Shown here: one piece after another, positions 17,228 through 26,295 of the stretch
Layout: each line of letters starts with the position of its first letter
Numbering within the stretch: the stretch's first letter is position 1
From: JANNHP01 sp031404455
GTDB taxonomy: Bacteria; Planctomycetota; JAJSAM01; JAJVHW01
NCBI GenBank assembly: GCA_031404455.1
Contig: JANNHP010000218.1
Span: 1-38,976 of the forward strand
Direction of reading: 5' to 3'
Length of the DNA stretch: 38,976 nucleotides
Translations under genes and position numbers: made by a program
Notes under the pieces: generated by a model
What the model saw: the letters and a program-made list of their open reading frames with translations, nothing else
Databases searched by the model: none
What the model was told of the DNA's origin: nothing

Positions 17228-17321
17228 ACTCGACGATTGCGCGAACGCCGCGGGATGCATACTCCGCCCGCGAATCCGACTCGTCGTTCGCTGCCGGCGT
17301 GCCAGTCGGCCGCGCCGCGTC

Positions 17322-18491
17322 TCAGCCGTCGCGAGCGAACGGCTGGACGTCCGCCGGCACGCGCCGCAACGCCACCGCGCGGATGCGATCGGCGAGCGGG
17401 TACGTGTCGGCGCCGGCGTGGATCACGTCGAGGCGCTCGATGCCGAGGTCCGCGAGCGCGATCCGCATCGACTTCGTCACGACGGGCGCGGACGTGCGCT
17501 TGATCTCGAAGCCGAGCCGAACGCGGCCGCGGACGACGAGGAGGTCGAGCTCTGCGCCTTGCGCCGTGCCCCAGAAGAAGCACTCGTCGGGACGCGCGCC
17601 GAGCGTGTCGGCCACGGCATCGAGTGCGAAGCTCTCGAAGGACGCGCCGACCTTGGGGTGCGACTCGAGATCGAGCCTCTCGGGCAGGTTGAGGAGCGCA
17701 TGCAGGATGCCCGTGTCGGCCACGTAGACCTTCGGAGACTTCACCTGACGCTTGGAGATGTTCTCGCTCCACGGTGCGAGACGGCGCACGGCGAACGTGG
17801 ACACGAGCGAATCGAGGTAACGACGGACGGTCATCTCCGACACGCCGAAGGAGCGCGCGAACTCGGCAGCGTTCCACACCTGCCCGTGCCAGTGCGCGAG
17901 CATGTGCCAGAATCGGCGGAGCGTCTCGGTCTGGACCGACACCCCGAGCCGCGGCAGGTCGCGCTCGAGAAACGTCTGGATGAAGGAGCGCCGCCACGTG
18001 AGGCTCTCTTCCGCCGAAGCGGCGAGGAACGAACGCGGGAAGCCGCCGCGCAGCCAGAGTTCATCCGCGTTCTCGGCGCCCGTCTCCGACAGGGAGAAGC
18101 CGCGGAGCTCGTGGAACACGATCCGGCCTGCGAGCGTCTCGGAGCTCTGCGCCAAGAGTTCGGGCGAGGCGCTGCCGAGCACGAGGAAGCGTGCGGGTGC
18201 GTCCGGGCGGTCGGCGAGGACCCTGAGCGCCGGGAAGATCTCGGGGCGGAGTTGGATCTCGTCGAGCACGACGAGACCTCGGATCGGTTCGAGCGCGAGC
18301 ATCGGATCAGCGAGGCGGCCGACCGTGCGCGGGTCTTCGAGGTCGAAGAACTCGACCGGACCCGGGGACGCGGCCGCGACCTGGCGCGCGAGAGTGGTCT
18401 TGCCGCTCTGCCGGGGGCCGAGGATCGCGACGACGGGGAAGGCGCCGAGCAGCGAGCCGACTCGACGGACGTGGCGGGAGCGTTCGATCAC
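17322..18491 (-). CDS. AAA ATPase with DUF4143 domain
   Basis: The product is 389 residues. Residues 15-150 form an AAA_14-type ATPase: Walker A GPRQSGKTT at 25-33, Walker B 'LVVLDEIQ' with Asp77-Glu78, and a sensor-like 'FLVLGSASPELL'. A linker with winged-helix features ('SFGVSEMTVRRYLDSLVSTF') leads to the DUF4143 region at about 195-340, which ends in the nuclease-like signature 'GAELDLLVVRG..RLGFEIK'. Members of this very widespread family are common as solitary genes and are often linked to mobile or defence regions, but substrate and function are not established. It is convergent with the sigma cassette and has no close operon partner. Confidence 0.9.
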   Translation of the reverse strand: MIERSRHVRRVGSLLGAFPVVAILGPRQSGKTTLARQVAAASPGPVEFFDLEDPRTVGRLADPMLALEPIRGLVVLDEIQLRPEIFPALRVLADRPDAPARFLVLGSASPELLAQSSETLAGRIVFHELRGFSLSETGAENADELWLRGGFPRSFLAASAEESLTWRRSFIQTFLERDLPRLGVSVQTETLRRFWHMLAHWHGQVWNAAEFARSFGVSEMTVRRYLDSLVSTFAVRRLAPWSENISKRQVKSPKVYVADTGILHALLNLPERLDLESHPKVGASFESFALDAVADTLGARPDECFFWGTAQGAELDLLVVRGRVRLGFEIKRTSAPVVTKSMRIALADLGIERLDVIHAGADTYPLADRIRAVALRRVPADVQPFARDG

Positions 18492-18559
18492 GCGCAGAAC
18501 TTACCACGTAAAGACATCGAGCGGTGGTGGAAATACATGGAGAAGTGCACTGCCCAGCC

Positions 18560-19732
18560 TCATTCCCTCAGCGCCACGCTCGGCGGCACGCGCGACGCCT
18601 TCCACGCGGGGACGAGGCCCGACACCACGCCGATGATGGTCGAGAACGTGACCGCGGCGATGACCACGTCGGTCGTGATGCGGAACGCGAACGCCTGCTC
18701 GGTGAACGTCTTCCAGTTCATCGTGCCGGTCGCGACGTTGTTCACCGGAAGGGCCAGCAGCACGCCGACGATTCCGCCGAGGAGGCCGAGGATCAGCGCC
18801 TCGAAGAGGAAGCCGATCAGGATCTGCCGCGGCCGGAAGCCGAGGGCGAGGAGCGTGCCGATCTCGCGCGTGCGCTCGGCGAGCGACGCGAGCAGCGTGA
18901 CGGCCGTGCCGAACGCGGCGCCCGTCGCCATGATCCCGGCGATGAAGTAGCCGACGAACTTCAGCACGTCTCCGAGCATGCCCGCCTGGCTGGCGAAGTA
19001 GCCGGGCTCCGTCTGGACCTTCACGCCGAGACGCTGGTCGTCTTCGAGCACGGCGATGAGCGGGTCCGGGCCCTCGCGCGGCGCGGGCTCGGCGCGGCGC
19101 AGGATGCACGTCTGGTAGATGGGGCGGTTCAGCACCTGGAGGAGCACCTCGGCGTCGCACCAGATCTCGGAGTCGTAGGCGCCGCCCTGCGAGTCGAGGA
19201 CGCCGACGACGGGCCATTCCTGGTCCTGCAGCTCCAACTGACCGCCGACCTTGCTGCCCTTCATGCGACCGACGAGCGACTTCCCGACGACGACCTCGCG
19301 CGTGCCCGGCTGGAACTTCCGTCCCTCGCGGATGACGAGGAAGTCGCGGATCTCGAAGCTCGCCGCCGACACGCCGCGCAGCGTGAAGTTCGCGGTGCCG
19401 CCGCCCTCGCGCTCGAGGTTCAGCGCGGCATAGCACTCCGGCGCGGCAAGCGGTTCGCCATCGCGGCCGAGCGCGACGCCCTGGTACGAGCGCAGGAGAC
19501 GCGCCGCGTCGCGCGAGATGCCGCTCTCGCCCTCGCTCGTCGCGCCCTGGCGCAGCACGATGAGGTTGTCGTCGCGGCCGGTGCGCGTGAGCGAGAGCTC
19601 GAAGCCGCGGGCGAGGGCGAGCACGAGCACGAGGATGCCGACCGAGAACCCGATCGAGAGGACCGAGAGCACCGTGCCGCCGCGCCGGACGATGAGGCTT
19701 CGCAGGTTGTAGCGGAGGAGCTTGAAGATCAT
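18560..19732 (-). CDS. ABC transporter permease, MacB/FtsX type (second)
   Basis: The product is 390 residues. Its ATG at 19732 overlaps the stop of the preceding permease (ATGA). One N-terminal transmembrane helix (residues about 20-45, 'VLSVLSIGFSVGILVLVLALARG') is followed by a periplasmic MacB-PCD-like domain to about 255 and then three helices in the FtsX domain ('MATGAAFGTAVTLLASLAERTREIGTLLALGF', here only described). The segment 'ERTREIGTLLALGFRPRQI' is the characteristic cytoplasmic loop. It forms a heterodimer-type pair with the permease at 19729-20895 and the ATPase at 20895-21578. It is the last gene of a nine-gene operon. Confidence 0.9.
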   Translation of the reverse strand: MIFKLLRYNLRSLIVRRGGTVLSVLSIGFSVGILVLVLALARGFELSLTRTGRDDNLIVLRQGATSEGESGISRDAARLLRSYQGVALGRDGEPLAAPECYAALNLEREGGGTANFTLRGVSAASFEIRDFLVIREGRKFQPGTREVVVGKSLVGRMKGSKVGGQLELQDQEWPVVGVLDSQGGAYDSEIWCDAEVLLQVLNRPIYQTCILRRAEPAPREGPDPLIAVLEDDQRLGVKVQTEPGYFASQAGMLGDVLKFVGYFIAGIMATGAAFGTAVTLLASLAERTREIGTLLALGFRPRQILIGFLFEALILGLLGGIVGVLLALPVNNVATGTMNWKTFTEQAFAFRITTDVVIAAVTFSTIIGVVSGLVPAWKASRVPPSVALRE

Positions 19733-20895
19733 CCGCGCCTCGACAGTCCCGAGACCACGCTCGTCCGAGTCGCGACGATCGCCGGCACGGCGCCGCTGAC
19801 GAGTCCCACGAGCGCCGCGATCGCCACCGCGCCGAGGGCCGTCTCCGGGAGGATCATGAATCCCGGGAACATGCGGTCGAGGATCTCCACGCGCCGGATG
19901 TCGAACATCCAGTGCGCCGCGGCGACGCCCGCGACGCCGCCCGTCCCGCAGACGAGCACCGACTCGGCGACGAGCAGCGTCGCCACGACGCCGCCGGGGA
20001 ATCCGAGCGCCTTCAGCACGCCGATCTCGAGCCGCCGCTCGCGCCCGGCGAGGAGCATCGTGTTCAGCGCGATCATGAACGCCGCGAAGAGCACCGCGCC
20101 GCCGATCATCGACAGCAGCAGGGGCACGTTGCCCCACATCGAGACGAACATCTGGTTGAAGGCCGCCTCGGTCACGGTCGTCGTGGCGTGGTCGCTCGAC
20201 GCGAATCGCAGGTCCACGTCGCGCGCGATGGCGCCCGTCTCGACGTTCGGATCGCAGGCGAGCACGAAGATCCCTACCTCGGACGTGCCGCCGTCCCGCT
20301 CGATCGACTGCTCGAGGTACTTCCACTGGAAGAAGAGCATCGCCTCGTCGATCTGGTCGCGGCCCTTCAAGTAGATGCCGCGGACGGTGAACGTGTACTG
20401 GCCGGGGAAGATGTTCCCCGTCATCTCGATCTTGTCGCCGATCGCGAACCCGAACTCGCGCACGAGGCCCATGCCCACGATGCACGACCCGCGGTCGGCT
20501 TCGAACGCCTCCCACTGATCGGCGGGCATCGCGATGTCGGGACGCGGGCCCTCACCGTAGACGCGGCGCAGCGTCGCGGGCTCCGTCGCGAAGCGCGAGA
20601 ACATGTTCTTCTCGTCGATGTAGACGCCGCCGAACCACGTCCAGTCGGTGACGTCGCGGACGCCCGGCACCGTCTGGAGTTCGTGCCGCAGTCGCACCGG
20701 CTGGTTCTTGAAGAGCCCGAGGGCACTCGTCACCACGAGCCGGTTCGCGTTCGAGTCCTTCACGACCGACTGGAGCCCGGTGACGACCGTGCGCAGCGTC
20801 GCGAGCAGGAAGATGGCGAGCGCCACGCCCGCCGCGGTCAGCGCGGTCCTGAACCACGACCGCCTGAGGTGCGCGACGAGGAGGCGCCAGGGCAT
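19729..20895 (-). CDS. ABC transporter permease, MacB/FtsX type (first)
   Basis: The product is 388 residues. The start is ATG 20895, whose A overlaps the TAA of the ATPase gene (TAATG). Topology is that of the MacB/LolC/FtsX group: helix at about 15-40, a large extracytoplasmic domain ('YIDEKNMFSRFATEP' to about 255), then three helices with the loop 'ERRLEIGVLKALGFPGGVV'. Proteins of this topology do not usually carry substrate through the membrane. They couple cytoplasmic ATP hydrolysis to periplasmic movement (mechanotransmission), for example in macrolide export or lipoprotein release. Substrate here is unknown. Confidence 0.9.
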   Translation of the reverse strand: MPWRLLVAHLRRSWFRTALTAAGVALAIFLLATLRTVVTGLQSVVKDSNANRLVVTSALGLFKNQPVRLRHELQTVPGVRDVTDWTWFGGVYIDEKNMFSRFATEPATLRRVYGEGPRPDIAMPADQWEAFEADRGSCIVGMGLVREFGFAIGDKIEMTGNIFPGQYTFTVRGIYLKGRDQIDEAMLFFQWKYLEQSIERDGGTSEVGIFVLACDPNVETGAIARDVDLRFASSDHATTTVTEAAFNQMFVSMWGNVPLLLSMIGGAVLFAAFMIALNTMLLAGRERRLEIGVLKALGFPGGVVATLLVAESVLVCGTGGVAGVAAAHWMFDIRRVEILDRMFPGFMILPETALGAVAIAALVGLVSGAVPAIVATRTSVVSGLSRRG

Positions 20896-21578
20896 TACGA
20901 CCGGACCTCGTCGGCGACGAGGAAGCCCTTCTCGAGATGGACGAGGCGGTCCGCGCACTTCGCGGCGGCGGGGTCGTGCGTCACCATCACGATCGACTTC
21001 CCGTAGTGCTCGTGGAGCGCCTGGAGGAGGTCGAGGATCTCGTGCGCGCTCTTCGCGTCGAGGTCGCCCGTCGGCTCGTCGGCGAGGAGGAAGCTCGGGT
21101 CCGTGACGATCGCGCGGGCGATGGCCACACGCTGCTGCTGGCCGCCGGAGAGCTGGGACGGGTAGTGATCCATGCGGTCGGAGAGGCCGACGGTCGAGAG
21201 CGCCACCTCGACGTGCTCGCGGCGTTCCTTGCGCGAGAGCGGTGTGAGGAGGAGCGGCAACTCCACGTTCTGGTACGCGGTCAGGACCGCGAGCAGGTTG
21301 TAGAGCTGGAAGATGAAGCCGACGTGGCGCGAGCGCCACCCGGCGAGTTCCGCGGGGCTGCGCCCGACGAGGTCCTCGCCGCCGACGACGATCGAGCCCT
21401 CGTCCGGCACGTCGAGTCCGCCGAGCAGGTTGAGCAGCGTCGTCTTGCCGCTGCCCGACGGGCCCATCAACGCGACCCACTCGGCGTCGCCGACGTCGAG
21501 GTCGATGCCGTGCAGCACGCGGACGGTCTCGGCACCCTTCGCGTACGACTTCACGACGCCGCGGACTTCGATGAGCAT
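20895..21578 (-). CDS. ABC transporter ATPase, LolD/MacB family
   Basis: The product is 227 residues, the normal length for LolD-type ATPases. Walker A GPSGSGKTT is at 39-47, the Q-loop in 'GFIFQLYNLL', the signature LSGGQQQR at 143-150, Walker B 'LLADEPTGDLD' at 164-174 and the switch His in 'MVTHD'. It energises the two FtsX-type permeases that follow. It sits four bases downstream of the adaptor gene and overlaps the next gene at its stop, so the four genes adaptor-ATPase-permease-permease are one unit. Confidence 0.95.
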   Translation of the reverse strand: MLIEVRGVVKSYAKGAETVRVLHGIDLDVGDAEWVALMGPSGSGKTTLLNLLGGLDVPDEGSIVVGGEDLVGRSPAELAGWRSRHVGFIFQLYNLLAVLTAYQNVELPLLLTPLSRKERREHVEVALSTVGLSDRMDHYPSQLSGGQQQRVAIARAIVTDPSFLLADEPTGDLDAKSAHEILDLLQALHEHYGKSIVMVTHDPAAAKCADRLVHLEKGFLVADEVRS

Positions 21579-21582
21579 GGCG

Positions 21583-23034
21583 CTACTTGGGAGCGTCCGC
21601 GAGGCGGACGAGCTTGCCCGAGGCGAGGTCCGCGGGCGGCGAGACGATCACGTCCTCGCCGCCCGCGAGGCCCGACGAGATCTCGACGAGGTCGCCCTTC
21701 TCGGCGGGGGACGCGGGCGACACGACCTCGCGGAACTCGGCCTTCCCGTCCTTCATCTCGAAGGCGCCGCGCTTGCCGCCCGACGTCACGAGCGCGGCCT
21801 TCGGCGCGAACACGCGGTCGCTCCCGAGCGCGATCGACTCCGAGCCCGCCGTCAGGAACTCCACTCGGCCGCTCATCTCCGGGCTGACACCGTCGTCGAG
21901 CGCCTTGAAGGCCACCTTCACCTGCACCGTGCTCTTCGTGCGGTCCGCGGTGGGGACGATCTGCCGCACGAACCCCGCGTACGGGTGCTCGCGCCACGAG
22001 TCGAGGACGATCCGGCACGGGCCGTTCGTCTCGATCTTCCGGATGTCGCGCTCGATGACCTCGACCTCCATCTCGAGCGTCGAGAAGTCGGCGAGCGTGA
22101 TGACCGCGCCGCGCGTCGTGCTGCCGGCGGCGTTGACGGGGGCGACCATCTCGCCGATCTCCGCCTCCTTGCGCAGCACGCGGCCCGCGAACGGCGCGAC
22201 GATGTCCGCATCCGCGCGCATCGCCTCGGCCTGGCGGACGCCCGCCTCGGCGGCGACGACGGACGCCTCGATCGACGCGATGCGCGCGGCGGCGGCGGTC
22301 GCCTCGAGCGCGGACTGCTTCGCGTTCGCGCGCCACGTGCCGGTCTGCGCCTTCATCTGGTCGAGGCGGCGCTGCGCGACGTCGCGTTCCATCTGCGTGC
22401 GGTCGAGCGCCTCCTGGCTCGTGGCGATGCCGGGCTTCAGCGACTGCTCGCGCTTCAGCGTCCGTTCGGCGTCGGTGAGGCGGCTCTCCATCTCGCGCTC
22501 GATCGCCTCGGACTCGGCGATCCGCGCCTCGGCGGCGACGGCGGCCGCGGTCATCGCCTCGGCGTCGCGCTTCGCGGTCTCGACCTCCGCGCGGCGGACG
22601 AACACGTGCGCCTTCGCCTGCTCCACAGCGGCGGTGAGGTCGGCGCATCCGAGCTGGGCGATGAGCTGACCGGCCTTCACGTCGTCTCCGACGTCCACGT
22701 TGAGCTTCTCGAGGCGCCCCGAGAGCCGCGACGAGATCGCCGCGCGCCGCCGCGCGACGACGTAGCCGCTCGCGGTCGTCCGGATCGCGCCGTCGGTCGC
22801 GGGGACGCGCTGCACGCGGGCCGTGCTCACCTTCGGCGCCATCAGCTCCTCGCCCATCGTCAGCCAGACGGAGGCGGCGATCCCGATCAGGACGAGTGCG
22901 ACGACGACCCACGGTCCGGCGCGGCGGCGGCGGCGCATGGCGGGCGAGGAGCGATCGATGCGGAGCCGGTCGAGACCCGGAGCCGCGGGGGGCGGCGGCG
23001 CTTCCTGCCGGTCACTTCCCGCCTGGCTCGCCAC
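21583..23034 (-). CDS. Periplasmic adaptor (HlyD/MacA-like membrane fusion protein)
   Basis: The product is 483 residues from GTG 23034, preceded by GAGGAGG. A short Pro-rich cytoplasmic N-terminus and basic RRRRR stretch precede one membrane helix (about 40-60, 'GPWVVVALVLIGIAASVWL'). The lipoyl half ('SSRLSGRLEKLNVDVGDDVKAGQLIAQL') is followed by a long alpha-helical hairpin (about 120-280, Ala/Glu/Arg rich), the second lipoyl half 'IVAPFAGRVLRKEAEIGEMV' and beta-barrel/membrane-proximal domains. The hairpin is long, as in adaptors that reach toward an outer membrane channel. No TolC-like gene is in the window. The start overlaps the end of the preceding small gene by 23 bases. Confidence 0.9.
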   Translation of the reverse strand: MASQAGSDRQEAPPPPAAPGLDRLRIDRSSPAMRRRRRAGPWVVVALVLIGIAASVWLTMGEELMAPKVSTARVQRVPATDGAIRTTASGYVVARRRAAISSRLSGRLEKLNVDVGDDVKAGQLIAQLGCADLTAAVEQAKAHVFVRRAEVETAKRDAEAMTAAAVAAEARIAESEAIEREMESRLTDAERTLKREQSLKPGIATSQEALDRTQMERDVAQRRLDQMKAQTGTWRANAKQSALEATAAAARIASIEASVVAAEAGVRQAEAMRADADIVAPFAGRVLRKEAEIGEMVAPVNAAGSTTRGAVITLADFSTLEMEVEVIERDIRKIETNGPCRIVLDSWREHPYAGFVRQIVPTADRTKSTVQVKVAFKALDDGVSPEMSGRVEFLTAGSESIALGSDRVFAPKAALVTSGGKRGAFEMKDGKAEFREVVSPASPAEKGDLVEISSGLAGGEDVIVSPPADLASGKLVRLADAPK

Positions 23035-23596
23035 TCGGCTCCTCCTCGTCCTTCCCGTCCGTGCCGGCCTTCACCTTGAACTTCACGCCCTTGCCGTCGA
23101 ACTCCTCCGGCAGGAAGGCGACGTTCTTCGGCGCGGCGACCCCCGTGCGCTTCACGAGTTCGTCGACGTCGACGACGTTCTTGCCCCACTCGACGACCGT
23201 CCCGGCCTGCCCTCCGCTCTCGTTCTTCACCGGACGTCCGACCGCGAGCTGCCTCACCGGCAGGAATCCGTCCGTGCCGAATGCCTCGCCGAGCGCTCGC
23301 CACGCACCGTCCTGCACCTCCGTCACTCGCTCGGGAGTCAGCTCGCCGTCGACGCCGATGGTGAGAACCATCTCCGCGCGGTCGTTCTTCTCGATTCCGA
23401 AGATGGCGGTCTCGCCGAAGTCCTTCTGGAGCCGCTGCACGTACACGGTCGCGTTCTTCCCGAACGAGATGCCGGCCATGACCTTGTCGCCCCAGAGGAG
23501 CCAGCCGATCCCGCAGCAGAGGATGCCGAGCCCCGCGATCGCTCCGATGACGACGAGGAAGATCTTCCCCGGGGTCCACTTGCCGCCTTCGCTCAT
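23012..23596 (-). CDS. Small single-pass membrane protein of the ABC operon
   Basis: The product is 194 residues, not recognised. Residues 10-35 are one transmembrane helix with a Cys-Cys pair ('IFLVVIGAIAGLGILCCGIGW'). The remainder is a predicted extracytoplasmic alpha/beta domain of about 140 residues ('VMAGISFGKNATVYVQRL', 'EMVLTIGVDGELTPERV'). The tail is Glu/Gly/Pro-rich and charged. It lies between the ABC-2 permease (gap 16 bases) and the adaptor (overlap 23 bases), so it is co-translated with the transporter and may be an accessory subunit linking the two halves of the operon. The overlap and consistent coding character support it as real. Confidence 0.75.
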   Translation of the reverse strand: MSEGGKWTPGKIFLVVIGAIAGLGILCCGIGWLLWGDKVMAGISFGKNATVYVQRLQKDFGETAIFGIEKNDRAEMVLTIGVDGELTPERVTEVQDGAWRALGEAFGTDGFLPVRQLAVGRPVKNESGGQAGTVVEWGKNVVDVDELVKRTGVAAPKNVAFLPEEFDGKGVKFKVKAGTDGKDEEEPSGEPGGK

Positions 23597-23612
23597 CGCT
23601 CAGCTCCTCCGT

Positions 23613-24443
23613 TCATCCCGGCTGGGACGTGCGGCCACGGTACTCGATCCACTCGACGACGATGAGAGAGAGCCCGAGGGCGACGATCGTCACCCCGGCG
23701 AACGCCGTGATCGCCGCGAAGTTCGACGCGGGCTCCGCCACGTTGACGAGCCGCGCGGCGGCTCGCAGCGAATCCGGCGGGACGGCGCGCGAGAGCTGCG
23801 AGCGGACGTAGTGGATCAGCGTGAGCTGCACGATCGGACCGGCGAGGAGCGCCACGAAATTCTCGACGAAGATGAACATCACGCCGAACGCGAGACCCTT
23901 GCGGAACACCGACGAGACGAGCTGGAAGAGGGCGAGGTATGCCGGGTACGCCATCAGCGTGGCGGCGGCCGCGACGCGCGTCACCTGGCCGAGGTCGGCC
24001 TCGGGCCTCGTCTCGAGCGGGAGGCCGATCCCGAACACGCCGACGGTGAGGATGATCGTGCCGACCAGGAGCGCCGCGAGGTAGCGCCCGAGCGACACCG
24101 TCCATCGCGGGATCGGCGACGTGAACCAGTACGTGAGCGTGCCCTCCTCGGCCTCGGGCCACGGGAACGCCGTCGCGAAGACGAGCGCCACGACCGGGAC
24201 CGCGATGCCGAAGTGGTAGCGCGACAGCATTCCGTAGAAGAACTGCTCGTGCGCCTGCGCGTCGGCGCGGCCCGCGGCGACGAGCGCGCCGAGTGCCGCG
24301 GGGAGCGCCACGACCGCGAGGGCGATGAAGGGACGCCATCCCTTGAACGAGCGGCGCACGGTGAGCTGCGCCACCTGGAAGACCGCCTCGAACGCGTCGT
24401 GGCGCCGGTGCGCGGGGCCCGGATGCCGCGGTGCTTCGTTCAT
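23613..24443 (-). CDS. ABC-2 type transporter permease
   Basis: The product is 276 residues with about six hydrophobic helices, for example 'PFIALAVVALPAALGALVAAG', 'IAVPVVALVFATAF' and 'FAAITAFAGVTIVALGLSLIVV'. The element 'EGTLTYWFTSPIPRWTVSLGRYLAALLVG' (described only) is the typical E-G-T/L 'pre-helix' of ABC-2 permeases, which precedes the second transmembrane helix. The ATG at 24443 overlaps the stop of its cognate ATPase as ATGA, so the two are translationally coupled. Substrate is unknown. Confidence 0.88.
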   Translation of the reverse strand: MNEAPRHPGPAHRRHDAFEAVFQVAQLTVRRSFKGWRPFIALAVVALPAALGALVAAGRADAQAHEQFFYGMLSRYHFGIAVPVVALVFATAFPWPEAEEGTLTYWFTSPIPRWTVSLGRYLAALLVGTIILTVGVFGIGLPLETRPEADLGQVTRVAAAATLMAYPAYLALFQLVSSVFRKGLAFGVMFIFVENFVALLAGPIVQLTLIHYVRSQLSRAVPPDSLRAAARLVNVAEPASNFAAITAFAGVTIVALGLSLIVVEWIEYRGRTSQPG

Positions 24444-25360
24444 CGCACGAGCGTCTCGAAGAGGGCCTTGATGCTGTCGTCGGGGCTCACGCACCCGCTG
24501 ACGCCGAGGTCGCCCTCCGAGGCCTCGGCGGTGAGGCGCGCGTAGAAGACGTCGGGGCGCGGCGTCGTCACGTCCACGCCGCCCTCGCGGACCGCGGCGC
24601 TCTCGACGCAGTCCCACGAGAGCACGCGCACGCCGAGCTCGCGCGGCCGCTCGGCCGTGAGGTGGACGCGGTGCGGGTACTTGTCGATGAGGGCGCGGAT
24701 CTCGCGGGCGTCGCCCTGCGCCGCGAGGCGTCCGCGGTGGATCATCAGCACCTGCCGCGTGGCCGCTTCGATCTCGTAGAGAACGTGCGAGCTGAAGATC
24801 ACGGTCGCCCCGCGCGCGGCCGCCTCCTTCAGCGCCTTCTGCACGTTGTGGCGCCAGAGCGGGTCGAGTCCCGTGAGCGGCTCGTCGAGGAAGAGGAGTT
24901 CCGGATCGTGCGCCAGCGCGAACGCGAGTTTCGCGCGCTGCCGCATGCCCTTCGAGTAGCCGCGGATGCGGCGGTTCATCGCGTCGGCGAGTCCGAACCG
25001 GTCGAGCCACTCCTCGGCGAGACGTCCCGAAGACTCTGGATCGACGCCGCGCAGGCGCAGGAGGAACGACACGAACTCGCGGCCGGTCAGGTCCTCGAAG
25101 ATGGCGTCCTGCTCGGGGCAGATGCCAATCCGGTGGAAGAGGTCGGGGTTCGCGAAGGGCGTCATGCCGAGCACGCTCACGGTCCCGAGACTCGGACGGA
25201 GCTCCCCGGTGAGGATCTTCAGCAGCGTGGATTTCCCCGCCCCGTTCGGTCCGAGGAGTCCGACGACGCCGCCCGAGATCTCGAACGTGATCTCGTTCAG
25301 CGCCACGACCTCGCCGTAGGAGCGCGAGAGGTCGCGGACCTCGATGACGGGCGCCGTCAC
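24440..25360 (-). CDS. ABC transporter ATPase, ABC-2 partner (second pair)
   Basis: The product is 306 residues. It has Walker A GPNGAGKST at 37-45, the Q-loop region 'IGICPEQDAIFEDLT', signature YSKGMRQR at 135-142, Walker B 'LLFLDEP' at 155-161 and the switch His in 'IFSSHVLYEIE'. A C-terminal regulatory extension of about 90 residues follows the nucleotide-binding domain, as in CcmA/DrrA-like ATPases. It pairs with the ABC-2 permease that overlaps its stop and lies ten bases after the preceding permease gene. Confidence 0.95.
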   Translation of the reverse strand: MTAPVIEVRDLSRSYGEVVALNEITFEISGGVVGLLGPNGAGKSTLLKILTGELRPSLGTVSVLGMTPFANPDLFHRIGICPEQDAIFEDLTGREFVSFLLRLRGVDPESSGRLAEEWLDRFGLADAMNRRIRGYSKGMRQRAKLAFALAHDPELLFLDEPLTGLDPLWRHNVQKALKEAAARGATVIFSSHVLYEIEAATRQVLMIHRGRLAAQGDAREIRALIDKYPHRVHLTAERPRELGVRVLSWDCVESAAVREGGVDVTTPRPDVFYARLTAEASEGDLGVSGCVSPDDSIKALFETLVR

Positions 25361-25370
25361 TCTTGCACGC

Positions 25371-26294
25371 TCACGTGGACACCTCGACCGCGCGCAGGCG
25401 CCACCACACGAGCGCGAGGAGCGTCACGGGCAGCACGAACGCGATCCCGAACGCGGCGGGCGCGCTGATCCAGTCGGGGATCTGGAGACCGCAGAGCGGC
25501 GCCGTGAGCGTGCCGATCGCGTAGCTCGGTTGCAGCACGTGCCACGCTTTGTCGCGATACGCCTCGGAGAGGATCGCGCCGAGTCCCTCGAGGGCGAGGT
25601 TGACGAACGCGGCGACGATCGTGACGAACGCGGGACGCCGCATCACGGCCGAGAGCGACATCACGAGCGCGACCGACCAGAGCGCATAGAAGGAGCTCGC
25701 CCCGAGGATGACGAGCGGCGCGATCCACGTCTTCCACGTGAACGTGGACGCCGAGCCGAACGCGACGCTCTCGATCCAGAGCAGGAAGCACGGCGCCGCC
25801 GTCGTCAGCGCCACGAAGCTCGCCGCCGCGAGGATCTTCCCGAGCATGTAGTCGAGCTTCGTGACCGGGCGCGAGAAGTAGATCTGCAGTCCGCCCGTGC
25901 GACGGTCGGAGGCGAGGAGTCCCGCCGCGACGACGGCCGGGAAGATCACCGACGCGAAGCTCGCGTGGTGGAGCAGTTCCCACACGAGGCCCAGCATGTT
26001 GCCCTGCAAGAGTCCGAGCACGGCACCGGGGTTCACTCCGTCGCCGCTCGCGAACGCGACGGTGGGCGGGGGAAGCGGCGGCATCGCGCGGTTGCCGAAC
26101 ATCGACGTTCCGAGCGTCGTCATGAAGATGAGCACGGCGTAGATCACGTACGGCCAGAAGCTGAGCAGGAAGAGCAGCACCCAGCCCCACCACTTCATGC
26201 GCGGACGGATGTTCTCCCACGCGATGAGCGGGATGCGGCTCCCCGTGGAGCGTTCGCCCACATACCGGCGGTAGCCCTGCTCGAAGACGGGCAT
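25371..26294 (-). CDS. ABC-2 type transporter permease (first pair)
   Basis: The product is 307 residues with about six transmembrane helices ('WVLLFLLSFWPYVIYAVLIFM', 'FALSAVMRRPAF'-type loops, 'GIAFVLPVTLLALVWW'). The 'RRTGGLQIYFSRPVTKLDYMLGK' segment is the ABC-2 coupling region, also seen in NosY/GldF-like permeases. The ATG at 26294 follows the stop of the ATPase gene by a single base. The gene probably encodes the membrane half of the first ATPase/permease pair. Substrate is unknown. Confidence 0.88.
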   Translation of the reverse strand: MPVFEQGYRRYVGERSTGSRIPLIAWENIRPRMKWWGWVLLFLLSFWPYVIYAVLIFMTTLGTSMFGNRAMPPLPPPTVAFASGDGVNPGAVLGLLQGNMLGLVWELLHHASFASVIFPAVVAAGLLASDRRTGGLQIYFSRPVTKLDYMLGKILAAASFVALTTAAPCFLLWIESVAFGSASTFTWKTWIAPLVILGASSFYALWSVALVMSLSAVMRRPAFVTIVAAFVNLALEGLGAILSEAYRDKAWHVLQPSYAIGTLTAPLCGLQIPDWISAPAAFGIAFVLPVTLLALVWWRLRAVEVST

Positions 26295-26295
26295 G

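Noticed and set aside
17322..18491. AAA/DUF4143 gene as part of a defence system with the sigma cassette
   Set aside because: It is convergent with the cassette, separated by about 95 bases, shares no coupling, and such ATPases are common as solitary genes.
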